From Methanocalculus alkaliphilus (GTDB lineage: Archaea > Halobacteriota > Methanomicrobia > Methanomicrobiales > Methanocorpusculaceae): DNA of 64,000 bases. Location: contig NZ_JALJYG010000008.1 in NCBI RefSeq assembly GCF_024170505.1, positions 1-64,000 of the forward strand. The letters run 5' to 3'. The notes beneath the pieces are model-generated. The model saw nothing but the letters and a program-made list of their open reading frames with translations. It did no database searches and was not told the DNA's origin. Shown here piece after piece: positions 24,399-32,586 of this stretch; the stretch's first letter is position 1; every line of letters begins with the position of its first letter. The position numbers and the translations under genes were made by a program.

Positions 24399-24843
24399 AT
24401 GACTATTCTCCATACGATCCGCTTCTGTATACCCCCCATCACCCTCCTCCTCATCTCCGCAATACCTGCCCTTATTGGAGCATCGGGATGTGTTGGGAAC
24501 CCTGACATCACCAGTCCCGATCACCGAATCATTCCGCACCACCCACCCAGACCCCCTCACCTGGTTTGTGGACTTTGGGGAGGTTGCCGATCCCGGTGCC
24601 GTGCAGGCGCAGTTTCATGCCTTCAGATCATGGGAGGGTGTCTCTGCGGATCTCCCCACAATCCGTGCCAGGATACTCGTCATCACCGGAGATCAGGATA
24701 TCGTCATCCCTCCGGAGAATGCGTTTATCATCGCTGATGCAATCCCGGATGCCACACTCATCATCGGCGAAGGACAGGGGCACGGGATGATCTTTGTCGA
24801 GCCTGAGAAGATCGCGGGAATCATCGTGGATTTTCTGGATTGA
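24399..24843 (+). pseudogene. Remnant of a secreted or lipoprotein alpha/beta hydrolase
   Basis: From 24399 one frame gives a hydrophobic leader ending in a lipobox-like GASGC (PPITLLLISAIPALIGASGC). A different frame then codes the C-terminal part of an alpha/beta hydrolase, ARILVITGDQDIVIPPENAF with the acid residue, and GEGQGHGMIFVEPEKI with the histidine, to a stop at 24843. The nucleophile elbow and cap are missing, so the gene has suffered an internal deletion plus frameshift. Confidence 0.6.
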
Positions 24844-25095
24844 TCGCATAAGGTCTGGTAGTTGGAAGGGGGGAGGAGAGCACCTTGCTGGTATGACGGA
24901 CATGAGCCACTCATTAGCCAGATCCACGTCCAGCCACCACATAATCAGGTTCATCAAAAAATGCCAATCAAGGAAGGTACTCCGTTATGGGTCTTGGAAC
25001 GTGGGTAAAACGGATCTATTTAGCCAGATCCAAAAGGTACCCCCAACCCCCTGTAGATACACAACCACTATCTCCCCGGAGATCCATCCACCTTC

Positions 25096-26421
25096 ATGGA
25101 GCTCTGGTCATCCCGCCTCGGCTTTATCCTCGCTGCGATCGGATCAGCCGTCGGCATCGGGAACATCTGGCGTTTCTCAACAGTCGTCGGCCAGAACGGA
25201 GGCGGCGCCTACCTCATCCCCTACCTCACCGCCGTCCTCCTCGTCGGCCTCCCGCTGATGATCCTTGAGATGCAGGCGGGCCAGCGGACCCGGAGCACCG
25301 TCATCGCCGCCTTCAACAAAGCCGGAGGGCTGGGTGGAAGGAAGGACGGCGATACATCCCGGTCGCCGGTCAGGTTCGCCGGCTGGATCATCTGCATCGT
25401 GATGACCGGGATCTTTTCGTACTATCTGGTCATCACCGGCTGGACATTCGGGTACCTTGCCTTCTCTCTCACCGGGACCATTGCACCATTTTCGGAGTTC
25501 ACGGGATCCTATCTCCCGATCCTCTTCTTCGTCCTCTCGGCAGTTATCTGCGGGATCATCATATCCTCGGGCGTCCGAAGAGGGATCGAACGGACAACGA
25601 CACTCCTCGTTCCGATCATCTTCGTCCTCCTCGCTGCGATGATCATCGTCGCCGTCCGCCTCCCCGGGGCAGGTGCAGGACTTGCCTTCCTCTTCACCCC
25701 TGACTTCTCGGTCCTCTCCGATCCCCTCATCTGGGCAGCAGCCCTCGGCCAGGCCTTCTTCTCGCTCTCGGTCGGGTACGGGACCCTCCTCACCTATGGT
25801 GCATACCTCGGATCCGCTGAGAAGATCCCGGCATCCGCTGCAATCGTTACAATCGCGGATGTCTGCGTCTCCCTCCTGGCCGGGATCGTCATCTTCTCGA
25901 TCGTCTTTGCCTTTGGCCTTGAACCGGCAGCAGGCCCGGAGCTCGTCTTCACCACCCTTCCGTACGCCTTTGAGATGATGCCGCTTGGCGGAATCGCCGC
26001 TGTCTTCTTCTTTGCAATCGTCTTCTTTGCCGCGATAAGCTCAGGGATTTCCTTTATCGAGGTCCCGACCGCTGCCCTGGCAGAGACGTTTGGGCAGTCG
26101 CGGAAGAAGATGGCGGCCCTTGTCACCGGTATTGCCATCCTCGCAGGGCTTCCCGCCGCTGCAAGCTATACCCCGCTTGCCCTCTCCATTGGGGGCATCC
26201 CCATCCTTGACCTGATGGATGAGGTCTTCGGGACGATCGGCCTCTCTGTCACCTCCCTCCTCATCGCGGTGACCTTCTCCTGGTTCTTCGATCCCAAAGC
26301 CCTCTGGGGCGATCTCTCAGGCAGGCATCCCCTCGTCCGGGCACTCCCCCCGCTCTGCAGGTATCTCATCCCGGTCGCCCTCCTCATCACCACGACGTTT
26401 CGGATCGCCGCCCTCTTCTGA
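25096..26421 (+). CDS. Sodium-dependent transporter of the neurotransmitter:sodium symporter (SNF) family
   Basis: The 441-residue membrane protein begins WSSRLGFILAAIGSAVGIGNIWRF, blocks typical of NSS transporter helix 1, which carries sodium-binding residues. About eleven hydrophobic segments follow, including a region YFFSLSVGYG (here FFSLSVGYGTLLTYGAY) and the later FFFAIVFFAAISSGISFIEV. These proteins import amino acids or related solutes with sodium; prokaryotic members have 11-12 helices, and the substrate cannot be told. It stands alone between the pseudogene and a convergent gene. Confidence 0.9.
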   Translation: MELWSSRLGFILAAIGSAVGIGNIWRFSTVVGQNGGGAYLIPYLTAVLLVGLPLMILEMQAGQRTRSTVIAAFNKAGGLGGRKDGDTSRSPVRFAGWIICIVMTGIFSYYLVITGWTFGYLAFSLTGTIAPFSEFTGSYLPILFFVLSAVICGIIISSGVRRGIERTTTLLVPIIFVLLAAMIIVAVRLPGAGAGLAFLFTPDFSVLSDPLIWAAALGQAFFSLSVGYGTLLTYGAYLGSAEKIPASAAIVTIADVCVSLLAGIVIFSIVFAFGLEPAAGPELVFTTLPYAFEMMPLGGIAAVFFFAIVFFAAISSGISFIEVPTAALAETFGQSRKKMAALVTGIAILAGLPAAASYTPLALSIGGIPILDLMDEVFGTIGLSVTSLLIAVTFSWFFDPKALWGDLSGRHPLVRALPPLCRYLIPVALLITTTFRIAALF

Positions 26422-26516
26422 AGGGTGCTATCCGAACTCCCCCCTTTTGAAGAGGTGGATATCCATCGATATCCCATCTCTGGTGGTAGAGAAGACCATC
26501 ACCGGCTGGTATACTC

Positions 26517-26756
26517 TCAACAGGTTACAGAACCTGGAACATATCTGCGGACATCGATAAGAGTACCATTCTTTGCAATCCGCTCAGCCAGCAGCATGAT
26601 CTCATGGGTGATCGACGCATCCACGTAATCTTCCCCGCAGTTCATGCAGATCTCTGCCGGGACCTCCTTCACCACCAGAAGAACCCCCTCCCGCTCGAAG
26701 GTGATCGTGGTCGTACCGTGCTGCCTCTCTCCACTCCTGCAAACTACACAGATCAT
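26517..26756 (-). CDS. YgiT-type zinc-finger protein (MqsA N-terminal-like), orphan antitoxin candidate
   Basis: The 79-residue protein has CVVC near the N-terminus and CMNC around residue 37, the two zinc knuckles of YgiT-type proteins, followed by a short helical tail. Such proteins are antitoxins of MqsR or DUF4258-type toxins. No toxin gene is next to it: the upstream gene is the polymerase at 26753-28708, whose stop overlaps this ATG by 4 bases, and 95 empty bases follow its stop. It therefore may serve another role or act on a distant toxin. Confidence 0.8.
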   Translation of the reverse strand: MICVVCRSGERQHGTTTITFEREGVLLVVKEVPAEICMNCGEDYVDASITHEIMLLAERIAKNGTLIDVRRYVPGSVTC

Positions 26757-28708
26757 CCTCTTCTCTCTCCATTATCATCTCCCCTCCTCGGAGAAAAAAC
26801 AGGTGCCACCTCCTCAAATGCCCGTTCAAGGAGCACCTGGTAGTACTGCAGATCTGCCGTCGCTGCCTCCCAGGGGGGATCGACGAGGAGCCGCTTCCCG
26901 TCCCGGACCACATACCCGATCTCCATCCCCGCCTCAACCGGGACACCCGCCATCCCATAGGCACGGATTGCAGACGCTTCAAGGCAGCGGCGGGCATACT
27001 CCGTCCTGCTCACCCGCCGGGTGATGACGAGATCCTCCATCGCCGCAGCCGGAAGGGAAGAGATCGCCTCATGGAGCATCCGGCGTGCCTCCCCGGCAAG
27101 CCCGGGAAGATCACCCGCAGATGCCGCCCTCTCAAAGATGGCAAACAGCCCCTCCTGGAAGGATCGAACATACGGGGGGGTATCCCTCCGGCGGGCGGCA
27201 ACCCCCCGGATCTTCATCCCCCCTCCCCTCAGCCGCCCGAAGTACCGGTTATATGCCCCGGTCCCGTCTGCCATCGGGAGAAACGCAATCCAGTGGTATC
27301 CCTCGGACTCGGTCGCAATCCCCGTCTCCCTCTCCGTCTCCCTGATGAACGCCTCACTATCCCCCCCGGTTATCCAGAGCGAATCGACGATCCCATGAAG
27401 GACGGTGCATCCCGCATCCTCGGCGATCTCCTTTGCCCGGATCAGGATCTCGCGTGCATGCCGTGTCACCGCCTCATGCACCTCGATCCGCCCGAACTTC
27501 GCGTTTCGATACCCGGTATAGCCAAAACTTGTCACCAGCATCCATTTCAGCAGGCTGTCCATCCCGGCATACCTGGGCTCCTCCTTCTTCAGCCCCTTCG
27601 TCCTGATCCGGAGTGCAAGCACCGGAGCAAGGACCGAGGCGAGGAACCCCTCACCCGTCGATCCCGTCACCGTCTCGGGGGAGAGGTTCTGGCCGACGAT
27701 GATCGAGGGGTACATCGAGGTGAAATCGACCTGCAGCAGATCATCATAGACCCCCGGAACCGGCTGGAAGATCATCCCTCCCTTATCTGCCTCCCGGAGC
27801 ATCGAGATCGGACGCGACCCTTCAGCATCCCATTTCCGGTACGGCACCGCGATGCCACGCCTGATCGCCTCATAGTTCTCATAGGAGGAGATGAGGGTTC
27901 CCGGCGTAAACCGTGCCGTCAGGTTTGGGGAGAGGCCGGTCAGCCGTGCTGCAAAGAGGACCCCGGCAAGGCCGCACTCACGGTACGTAAAGCTCCGGTC
28001 GGTATCGATGAGGCACCGCCCCTCCGGGATCACCGCCCCCTCGCGGTGGACCATCTGCCCGTAGCTCCAGTATGACCGTGCAGAGAGGCGGCTGTACCTC
28101 CCCGTCCTGCTGATCGGAACGATCACCCCTTCTCTCTCCGCCTCGTCGATGAGGATCGGCATCCAGTAATCCGCATGGGGGAAGAGGATCAGATCCGGAT
28201 CAGCATCATCTATCACCCCGGCAAGCCGGTCGATCACCGGCCCGGTGATCGCGTCCCCATCGACCCGGATGCCGCTCACCCGGCGGCTTCGGTACGGGGG
28301 ATCAGCGACCTCGATCTCCATCACTGCAAGGCTCCGGTCAAAGACGGGGCTGAACCGGTCCTCTCCCGGTACTGCGCAGAAGGTGATCCCCGCGTCGGCA
28401 AGAAACCGCTGTTCCGGCCTGAGATCAAGGTTATAGATCCGGGCGGTATGACCGCTCTGCTCCTCGATCAGCCCGGCAACCCGGCGCGACGCAACGATGC
28501 TGTACCCATCCTCGACCCCGAAGATCGTCTCTATCCGGCATTCGGAGAGGCCATACCGGTCATCCAGGGCATCGAGCATCTCACGGTGGCGGTGGGGATC
28601 CTCGATGACGAACGAGAAGGCCGGGGTATAGGTGACCCGCCTCCTCTCCCCGCCCCGGCCGAAGAACCGGATCGACCCCCCGTCTGTGGCCGCATCAAGG
28701 ATCCACAT
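26753..28708 (-). CDS. Aberrant B-family DNA polymerase (PolB2-like)
   Basis: The 651-residue protein keeps the polymerase motif [20 protein letters not shown] (about 326-344) and a motif B-like [20 protein letters not shown], but motif C is HGIVDSLWI, in which the usual first aspartate of DTDS is replaced. The exonuclease region also lacks clear catalytic acids (MEIEV, then FPHADYWMP). This pattern fits archaeal PolB2-type proteins thought to be weakened or inactive enzymes. It lies in an operon with two small upstream genes, which overlap it or each other, and with the YgiT gene downstream. A DNA-repair or translesion role is possible but unproven. Confidence 0.82.
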   Translation of the reverse strand: MWILDAATDGGSIRFFGRGGERRRVTYTPAFSFVIEDPHRHREMLDALDDRYGLSECRIETIFGVEDGYSIVASRRVAGLIEEQSGHTARIYNLDLRPEQRFLADAGITFCAVPGEDRFSPVFDRSLAVMEIEVADPPYRSRRVSGIRVDGDAITGPVIDRLAGVIDDADPDLILFPHADYWMPILIDEAEREGVIVPISRTGRYSRLSARSYWSYGQMVHREGAVIPEGRCLIDTDRSFTYRECGLAGVLFAARLTGLSPNLTARFTPGTLISSYENYEAIRRGIAVPYRKWDAEGSRPISMLREADKGGMIFQPVPGVYDDLLQVDFTSMYPSIIVGQNLSPETVTGSTGEGFLASVLAPVLALRIRTKGLKKEEPRYAGMDSLLKWMLVTSFGYTGYRNAKFGRIEVHEAVTRHAREILIRAKEIAEDAGCTVLHGIVDSLWITGGDSEAFIRETERETGIATESEGYHWIAFLPMADGTGAYNRYFGRLRGGGMKIRGVAARRRDTPPYVRSFQEGLFAIFERAASAGDLPGLAGEARRMLHEAISSLPAAAMEDLVITRRVSRTEYARRCLEASAIRAYGMAGVPVEAGMEIGYVVRDGKRLLVDPPWEAATADLQYYQVLLERAFEEVAPVFSPRRGDDNGERRG

Positions 28709-28922
28709 CGCGTTCCTTCACCAGTTCGAGGAGGACCGAGAAGACCGCCGCCTCAAGGGGATCATCGAAGGCATAGAACCCCTCCCCGGTATGTGCCCGT
28801 GCCATCTCAGCCAGCCGGGCGGCATACGGCCGATCCTCCTTCCGCAGTGCCCGGCCTGCCCGCTCCCACCGGCGTGCCGTCTCGTTGACGCCCTGCCGGA
28901 CGCTTTCGATACTCCGGCCCAT
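28695..28922 (-). CDS. Small conserved-looking protein in the PolB2-like operon
   Basis: The 75-residue hydrophilic product (MGRSIESVRQGVNETARRW..., ending ...[15 protein letters not shown]) has no motif I recognise. It looks helical. It overlaps the polymerase start by 14 bases and begins where the upstream ATPase-like gene ends, so the three are translationally coupled. This suggests a subunit or regulator of the polymerase-like protein. Confidence 0.6.
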   Translation of the reverse strand: MGRSIESVRQGVNETARRWERAGRALRKEDRPYAARLAEMARAHTGEGFYAFDDPLEAAVFSVLLELVKERDVDP

Positions 28923-29431
28923 CAGAACGCCCCCAGCGAGACCTGGCCGGCCGGCCTCTCACGCGGCCCCCTTCCTCCCTTCGGCTCCTCCTTCTGCTCA
29001 GATGCAAGCGTGACGATCCGGTCGGCATAGCCGGCGAGCGTTCCAAATGTCCGATCAGGAACCGGGGTATACAGCAGTACAATCGATCCCGCCGCCATCT
29101 CCTGCATCGTCCGTCCAACCGTGGTGATCAGATGAGCGGGAGCTCCGTCGAAGAGGGTCGGATCATGCTCGATGAAGATGATCGTATGTGCAGCCTCACG
29201 GAGGATCGTCAGGAGCTGGTGGGTCGTGAACGCCCGCCTGACATCAAACCGGGCTGTCCGGTCCCCGACCCGTGAGAGGAGCCGGGAATAGTTCCCGGAG
29301 ATGTACAGAAAGAGGTACCGCCTCAGTTCATCCCGCCGTGCGAGCAGGCGGACCATCTCCTCCTCAGGCGAGACGATTGCAGAGAACGTTCCGGTTGTGA
29401 GGGTGATCCAGGGTGTCAGTCGCATCTCCAT
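28922..29431 (-). CDS. RecA/Rad51-superfamily-like protein lacking a P-loop
   Basis: From the ATG at 29431 (MEMRLTPWITLTTGTFSA) the protein has 169 residues. It contains HTIIFIEHDPTLFDG, which has a Walker B-like hydrophobic strand, and GSIVLLYTPVPDRTFGTLAGYADRIVTL, as in the core of RecA/KaiC-like ATPases. No GxxxxGK[ST] is present. The longer open frame to 29623 crosses the promoter of the divergent STAS gene and is unlikely to be coding. It is the first gene of the PolB2-like operon. Assignment to the RecA fold is by pattern only. Confidence 0.6.
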   Translation of the reverse strand: MEMRLTPWITLTTGTFSAIVSPEEEMVRLLARRDELRRYLFLYISGNYSRLLSRVGDRTARFDVRRAFTTHQLLTILREAAHTIIFIEHDPTLFDGAPAHLITTVGRTMQEMAAGSIVLLYTPVPDRTFGTLAGYADRIVTLASEQKEEPKGGRGPRERPAGQVSLGAF

Positions 29432-29492
29432 ACCATCAGTATGGATGAGCCGGGTATTGATGATCAGCGTCCGGGATGCGAAAGTGAACGGG

Positions 29493-29502
29493 AGATATAT
29501 AT
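29493..29502 (+). promoter_or_regulatory. TATA box of the STAS-domain gene
   Basis: GATATATATC lies about 27-36 bases before the ATG at 29529, the distance expected if transcription starts a few bases before the start codon. It is the strongest TATA-like element in the 97-base divergent spacer. Confidence 0.5.
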
Positions 29503-29528
29503 CTCTTCCTCTCCAAGCTACCTGTATC

Positions 29529-30827
29529 ATGCAGATAACAGTCACCCGAAACGATGGTATCCTCGTCTTTGTGCTGGATGGACGGCTCGATGGCCATGGT
29601 GCCAGTATCCTTGAGGATGCCATCCGGTCTGCGTTCTATGACGACGACACCGCTGCAACCGTTGATATGTCCTCTGTCGGGTACCTGTCAAGCGCAGGGA
29701 TCCGTACCCTCCTGACCCTTGCAAAGGAGGTGAAACGGCGTGGCGGGGTGATGGCACTCGTCGGTGTTCAGGAGTACCCTCTGAAGGTGCTGAAGATGGC
29801 GGGATTCCAGTCGATCTTCTCGATCGTTCCGACCGTTGAGGAGGCGATCCGGATCTGTGGGAAAGGAGATGTCGCCCTCTCCCTCATCGATGAACTCTCC
29901 CTCCCCTCGGTGACGAAGGATGGTGTACGGTACCAGACCGAGGTTGCAGAGGTTGCCCCTGCCGGGCTGAAGGTCCGGGGCAGCCTTGATACCCTCCTCC
30001 ATGCCCGGATCACACAGGATGACCTCAAAGAAGCGTCGTTCTCATCCATTGAGTACTCGTTTGGCCTTGGGGCGCTCGGGCCGGATGCCGCGTCCGCCCT
30101 CCCGATCCTCGGTGAGATGATCACCCTCCATGGCACGATGATCTGGCTCCCGACCGATGGGAACGACACCCCGGACTTCCTTGCACCTGCAGGAGATACG
30201 ATGGATATCCCGGTCTATACCGCCTTCAATGTCACACTTGAAGGGCCGTTCCATGAGTATGTCTCCTTTGAATCCGATGATCCCGCCGGGGTTTCACTCG
30301 CCGATCTCTATCGCCAGATCATCTCGGCCGCCCGTGTCAGGCGCAGGGACTTCAAAGGGATCATCGCACTTGCCATCGCCGGGGTCAGTGCAGGCATCAC
30401 CGGATCAAGCATCACCCGGGCACCGCTGAAGGAGTACTCCGGCGGCCTCAAAGGCACCATCATGGAAGGCGATGCATCCGGCGACTGGATATCGACCAAC
30501 GAGTATCCCCTCTACCCGGGGGACACCCTCGTCTCGTTTGGAGTCGGGGTCGATATGACGGCCGACCTCTCAGCCTATGATCCCGCTGCTCTCCACGCCC
30601 TCGCCTCAACCCACCCGGCAAAGAGAGGGGAGCAGGATCTCAGCCTCCATAACCATGGCGTCATCTTCAAGGGGAAGCCATGGGACAGAAACACCGACCT
30701 CGGACGACAGATACAGTCCCTCATCGATACCGGCGAGGTGACTGATATCCGCCACCTGAGCGATACGACCCGTCTCCGGCGCGGAAAGATCGGGGTCGCC
30801 TATATCGGTGCGGTCGTCGAGGAGTAG
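29529..30827 (+). CDS. STAS-domain protein with a long C-terminal domain of unknown function
   Basis: The first 110 residues form a STAS (anti-sigma-antagonist-like) domain: FVLDGRLDGHGASIL, DMSSVGYLSSAGIRTLL with the regulatory serine region, and LKVLKMAGFQSIFSI. About 320 more residues follow (SSIEYSFGLGALGPDAASA, HNHGVIFKGKPWDRN), which I cannot assign; they hold no transmembrane helix. Known STAS proteins pass signals by serine phosphorylation, but archaea lack the sigma factors they control in bacteria. CorA starts 8 bases downstream, suggesting an operon. The start at 29529 is supported by the upstream TATA box. Confidence 0.75.
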   Translation: MQITVTRNDGILVFVLDGRLDGHGASILEDAIRSAFYDDDTAATVDMSSVGYLSSAGIRTLLTLAKEVKRRGGVMALVGVQEYPLKVLKMAGFQSIFSIVPTVEEAIRICGKGDVALSLIDELSLPSVTKDGVRYQTEVAEVAPAGLKVRGSLDTLLHARITQDDLKEASFSSIEYSFGLGALGPDAASALPILGEMITLHGTMIWLPTDGNDTPDFLAPAGDTMDIPVYTAFNVTLEGPFHEYVSFESDDPAGVSLADLYRQIISAARVRRRDFKGIIALAIAGVSAGITGSSITRAPLKEYSGGLKGTIMEGDASGDWISTNEYPLYPGDTLVSFGVGVDMTADLSAYDPAALHALASTHPAKRGEQDLSLHNHGVIFKGKPWDRNTDLGRQIQSLIDTGEVTDIRHLSDTTRLRRGKIGVAYIGAVVEE

Positions 30828-30835
30828 GCAGGCGT

Positions 30836-31897
30836 ATGTTCCCCCACCGGTTCATCAAGCCATCCGGAAAGGCGGGCCTCCCGCCCGGCTCCCTCGTTCA
30901 TATCGGGGAGAAGCCGGTAGAACCCGTCTCGATAACGGTGATGGATTATGATGCCGGTGATTCGCTCCGGGAACTCTGCCTCCTTGATCCCGATACCATC
31001 AGCCAGTACCGGGACAGCCCGTCAACAACCTGGATCAACATCAACGGCATCCATGACAAGGATGTGATCCGGATGATCGGATCGCTCTTCTCGATCCATC
31101 CGCTCACCCTTGAAGATCTGATGAATACCACCCAGCGGCCGAAGTTCGAGGAGTTCCCCTCCTATCTCTTCATCGTCCTCCGGATGCTCTCGCGTGAGGA
31201 CGGTGAGATCCGTTCCGAACAGGTGAGCCTGATCCTCACGGACCATTGCGTCATCTCTCTCCAGGAACGTGCAGGCGATGTCTTTGATCCCATCCGGGCA
31301 CGGATCCGGAACAAAGGGCGGATCAGATCCTATGGATCCGATTTCCTCTGCTACTCGCTCATCGATACCATTGTTGATGAATACTTTGGTATCCTCGAGT
31401 CGCTCGGCGATGATATCGAGATTCTTGAAACCACCCTTCTGGCGGATCCAAATCCCGATACCGTCCAGACGATCCGGGGCTTCAAACGAGATCTCATCAT
31501 GCTCAGAAAGGCGATATGGCCGCTTCGTGAGGTCCTCTCCGCCATCGAGCGGACCGAGACTCCGCTCATCTCGGCAAAGACCGGGATCTATTTCCGTGAC
31601 ATCTATGATCACACCATCCAGGTGATCGATGCCATCGAATCCCTCCGCGATATCACTGCGGGGATGCTTGATCTCTACCTCTCCACCATATCGTTTAAGA
31701 TGAACGAGGTGATGAAGGTCCTGACCATCATCGCGACCATCTTCATCCCCCTCACCTTCATCGCCGGTGTCTATGGGATGAACTTTATGTACATGCCCGA
31801 GCTGGAATGGACTCTCGCCTACCCGGCCGTCCTCGCCCTGATGTTTGGCATCTCGATTCTGATGCTCGCCTACTTCCGGAAGAAACGCTGGATATAG
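30836..31897 (+). CDS. corA: CorA-type magnesium/cobalt channel
   Basis: The 353-residue protein ends in two transmembrane helices with the family signature YGMNF at the first helix exit (about residue 318) and a basic tail (FRKKRWI). A large cytosolic N-terminal domain precedes it (HPLTLEDLMNTTQRPKFEEF). CorA pentamers import Mg2+ and are gated by it. It lies 8 bases after the STAS-domain gene and overlaps the convergent gene at 31870 by 28 bases. Confidence 0.92.
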   Translation: MFPHRFIKPSGKAGLPPGSLVHIGEKPVEPVSITVMDYDAGDSLRELCLLDPDTISQYRDSPSTTWININGIHDKDVIRMIGSLFSIHPLTLEDLMNTTQRPKFEEFPSYLFIVLRMLSREDGEIRSEQVSLILTDHCVISLQERAGDVFDPIRARIRNKGRIRSYGSDFLCYSLIDTIVDEYFGILESLGDDIEILETTLLADPNPDTVQTIRGFKRDLIMLRKAIWPLREVLSAIERTETPLISAKTGIYFRDIYDHTIQVIDAIESLRDITAGMLDLYLSTISFKMNEVMKVLTIIATIFIPLTFIAGVYGMNFMYMPELEWTLAYPAVLALMFGISILMLAYFRKKRWI

Positions 31898-32577
31898 GAG
31901 AAGAAACCCTCCTCCACTCTCTCCGTTCTGAAGATTGCGGCCCCATCCGTCACCTTCGGATGCGGGATCGGCCGCCTCTTCTTCCTTGGCGCCGCCAGCG
32001 TCCCGGCGACCTCCTCCCTGAGAGCAGGGAGATCCGGCCTGATGATCGGGTACCCCCCCTCCGCAAAGAGGGGACCAAGTACATCGGGTGGAGGGGATGG
32101 AGAGAGATAGAGGAAGATGATCTCCCTCCCCCCTGCGAGTTCCGAGAGGAGTGCTTTCTTCTCTCTCACCTCGCTGATGAACGAGGCCGGCGGGGGAGCA
32201 ATCGTCGCCTCCCCAAAGAAGATCCGCCCCCGGTTATCTGCGAAGAGGAGATCGATCTCTGCGGCGATGACCCCGTCCCGGCAGATCCGGATATTCCCAT
32301 CACGGGTGTAGCGTATCCCGTTCTTCGCCCGGCTCTCCTCCGGCACATCCGCACCAAAAGCTGCTATGCCTGCGATCAGGGGGCTCTCTTCTCCGGCTTT
32401 CCTGAGGAGTTCGTAGATGATCGCCTCAAAGAACCTCCCCTCGGATCGCCGCCTCGCCTCATGATCCTCTGCAGCAAGCTCCTGCCGGACCGGTAGCGGA
32501 AGATGGCGGAGTGCGGCGACGGCATCGGCTCTCTGCACCGATGCCTCTCTCAGGAGGGAGACGACGGGATCATCCAT
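31870..32577 (-). CDS. Unknown protein with a possible PD-(D/E)XK-like core
   Basis: The 235-residue soluble protein contains a block GVIAAEIDLLFADNRGRIFFGEATIAP followed 11 residues later by EKKALL; the parts EID, GEAT and EKK could form a restriction-endonuclease-like core. The N-terminal part is helical and charged (RRSEGRFFEAIIYELL), which fits the first helix of that fold, with the conserved glutamate. I cannot name a family. It is convergent with corA, overlapping it by 28 bases, and its start lies 9 bases beyond the gltX stop, so it follows gltX in the same direction. Confidence 0.6.
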   Translation of the reverse strand: MDDPVVSLLREASVQRADAVAALRHLPLPVRQELAAEDHEARRRSEGRFFEAIIYELLRKAGEESPLIAGIAAFGADVPEESRAKNGIRYTRDGNIRICRDGVIAAEIDLLFADNRGRIFFGEATIAPPPASFISEVREKKALLSELAGGREIIFLYLSPSPPPDVLGPLFAEGGYPIIRPDLPALREEVAGTLAAPRKKRRPIPHPKVTDGAAIFRTERVEEGFFSYIQRFFRK

Positions 32578-32586
32578 AAAAAAGTG

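Noticed and set aside
27071-28075. 334-residue plus-strand frame, and 28175-28888 next to it
   Set aside because: Both lie opposite the PolB2-like gene and are rich in Pro, Arg and Gly, as expected for antisense frames in GC-rich coding DNA; no domain is visible.
29432-29623. Longer start for the RecA-like gene
   Set aside because: It would run through the TATA box and first codons of the divergent STAS gene, and the extra residues look non-coding.
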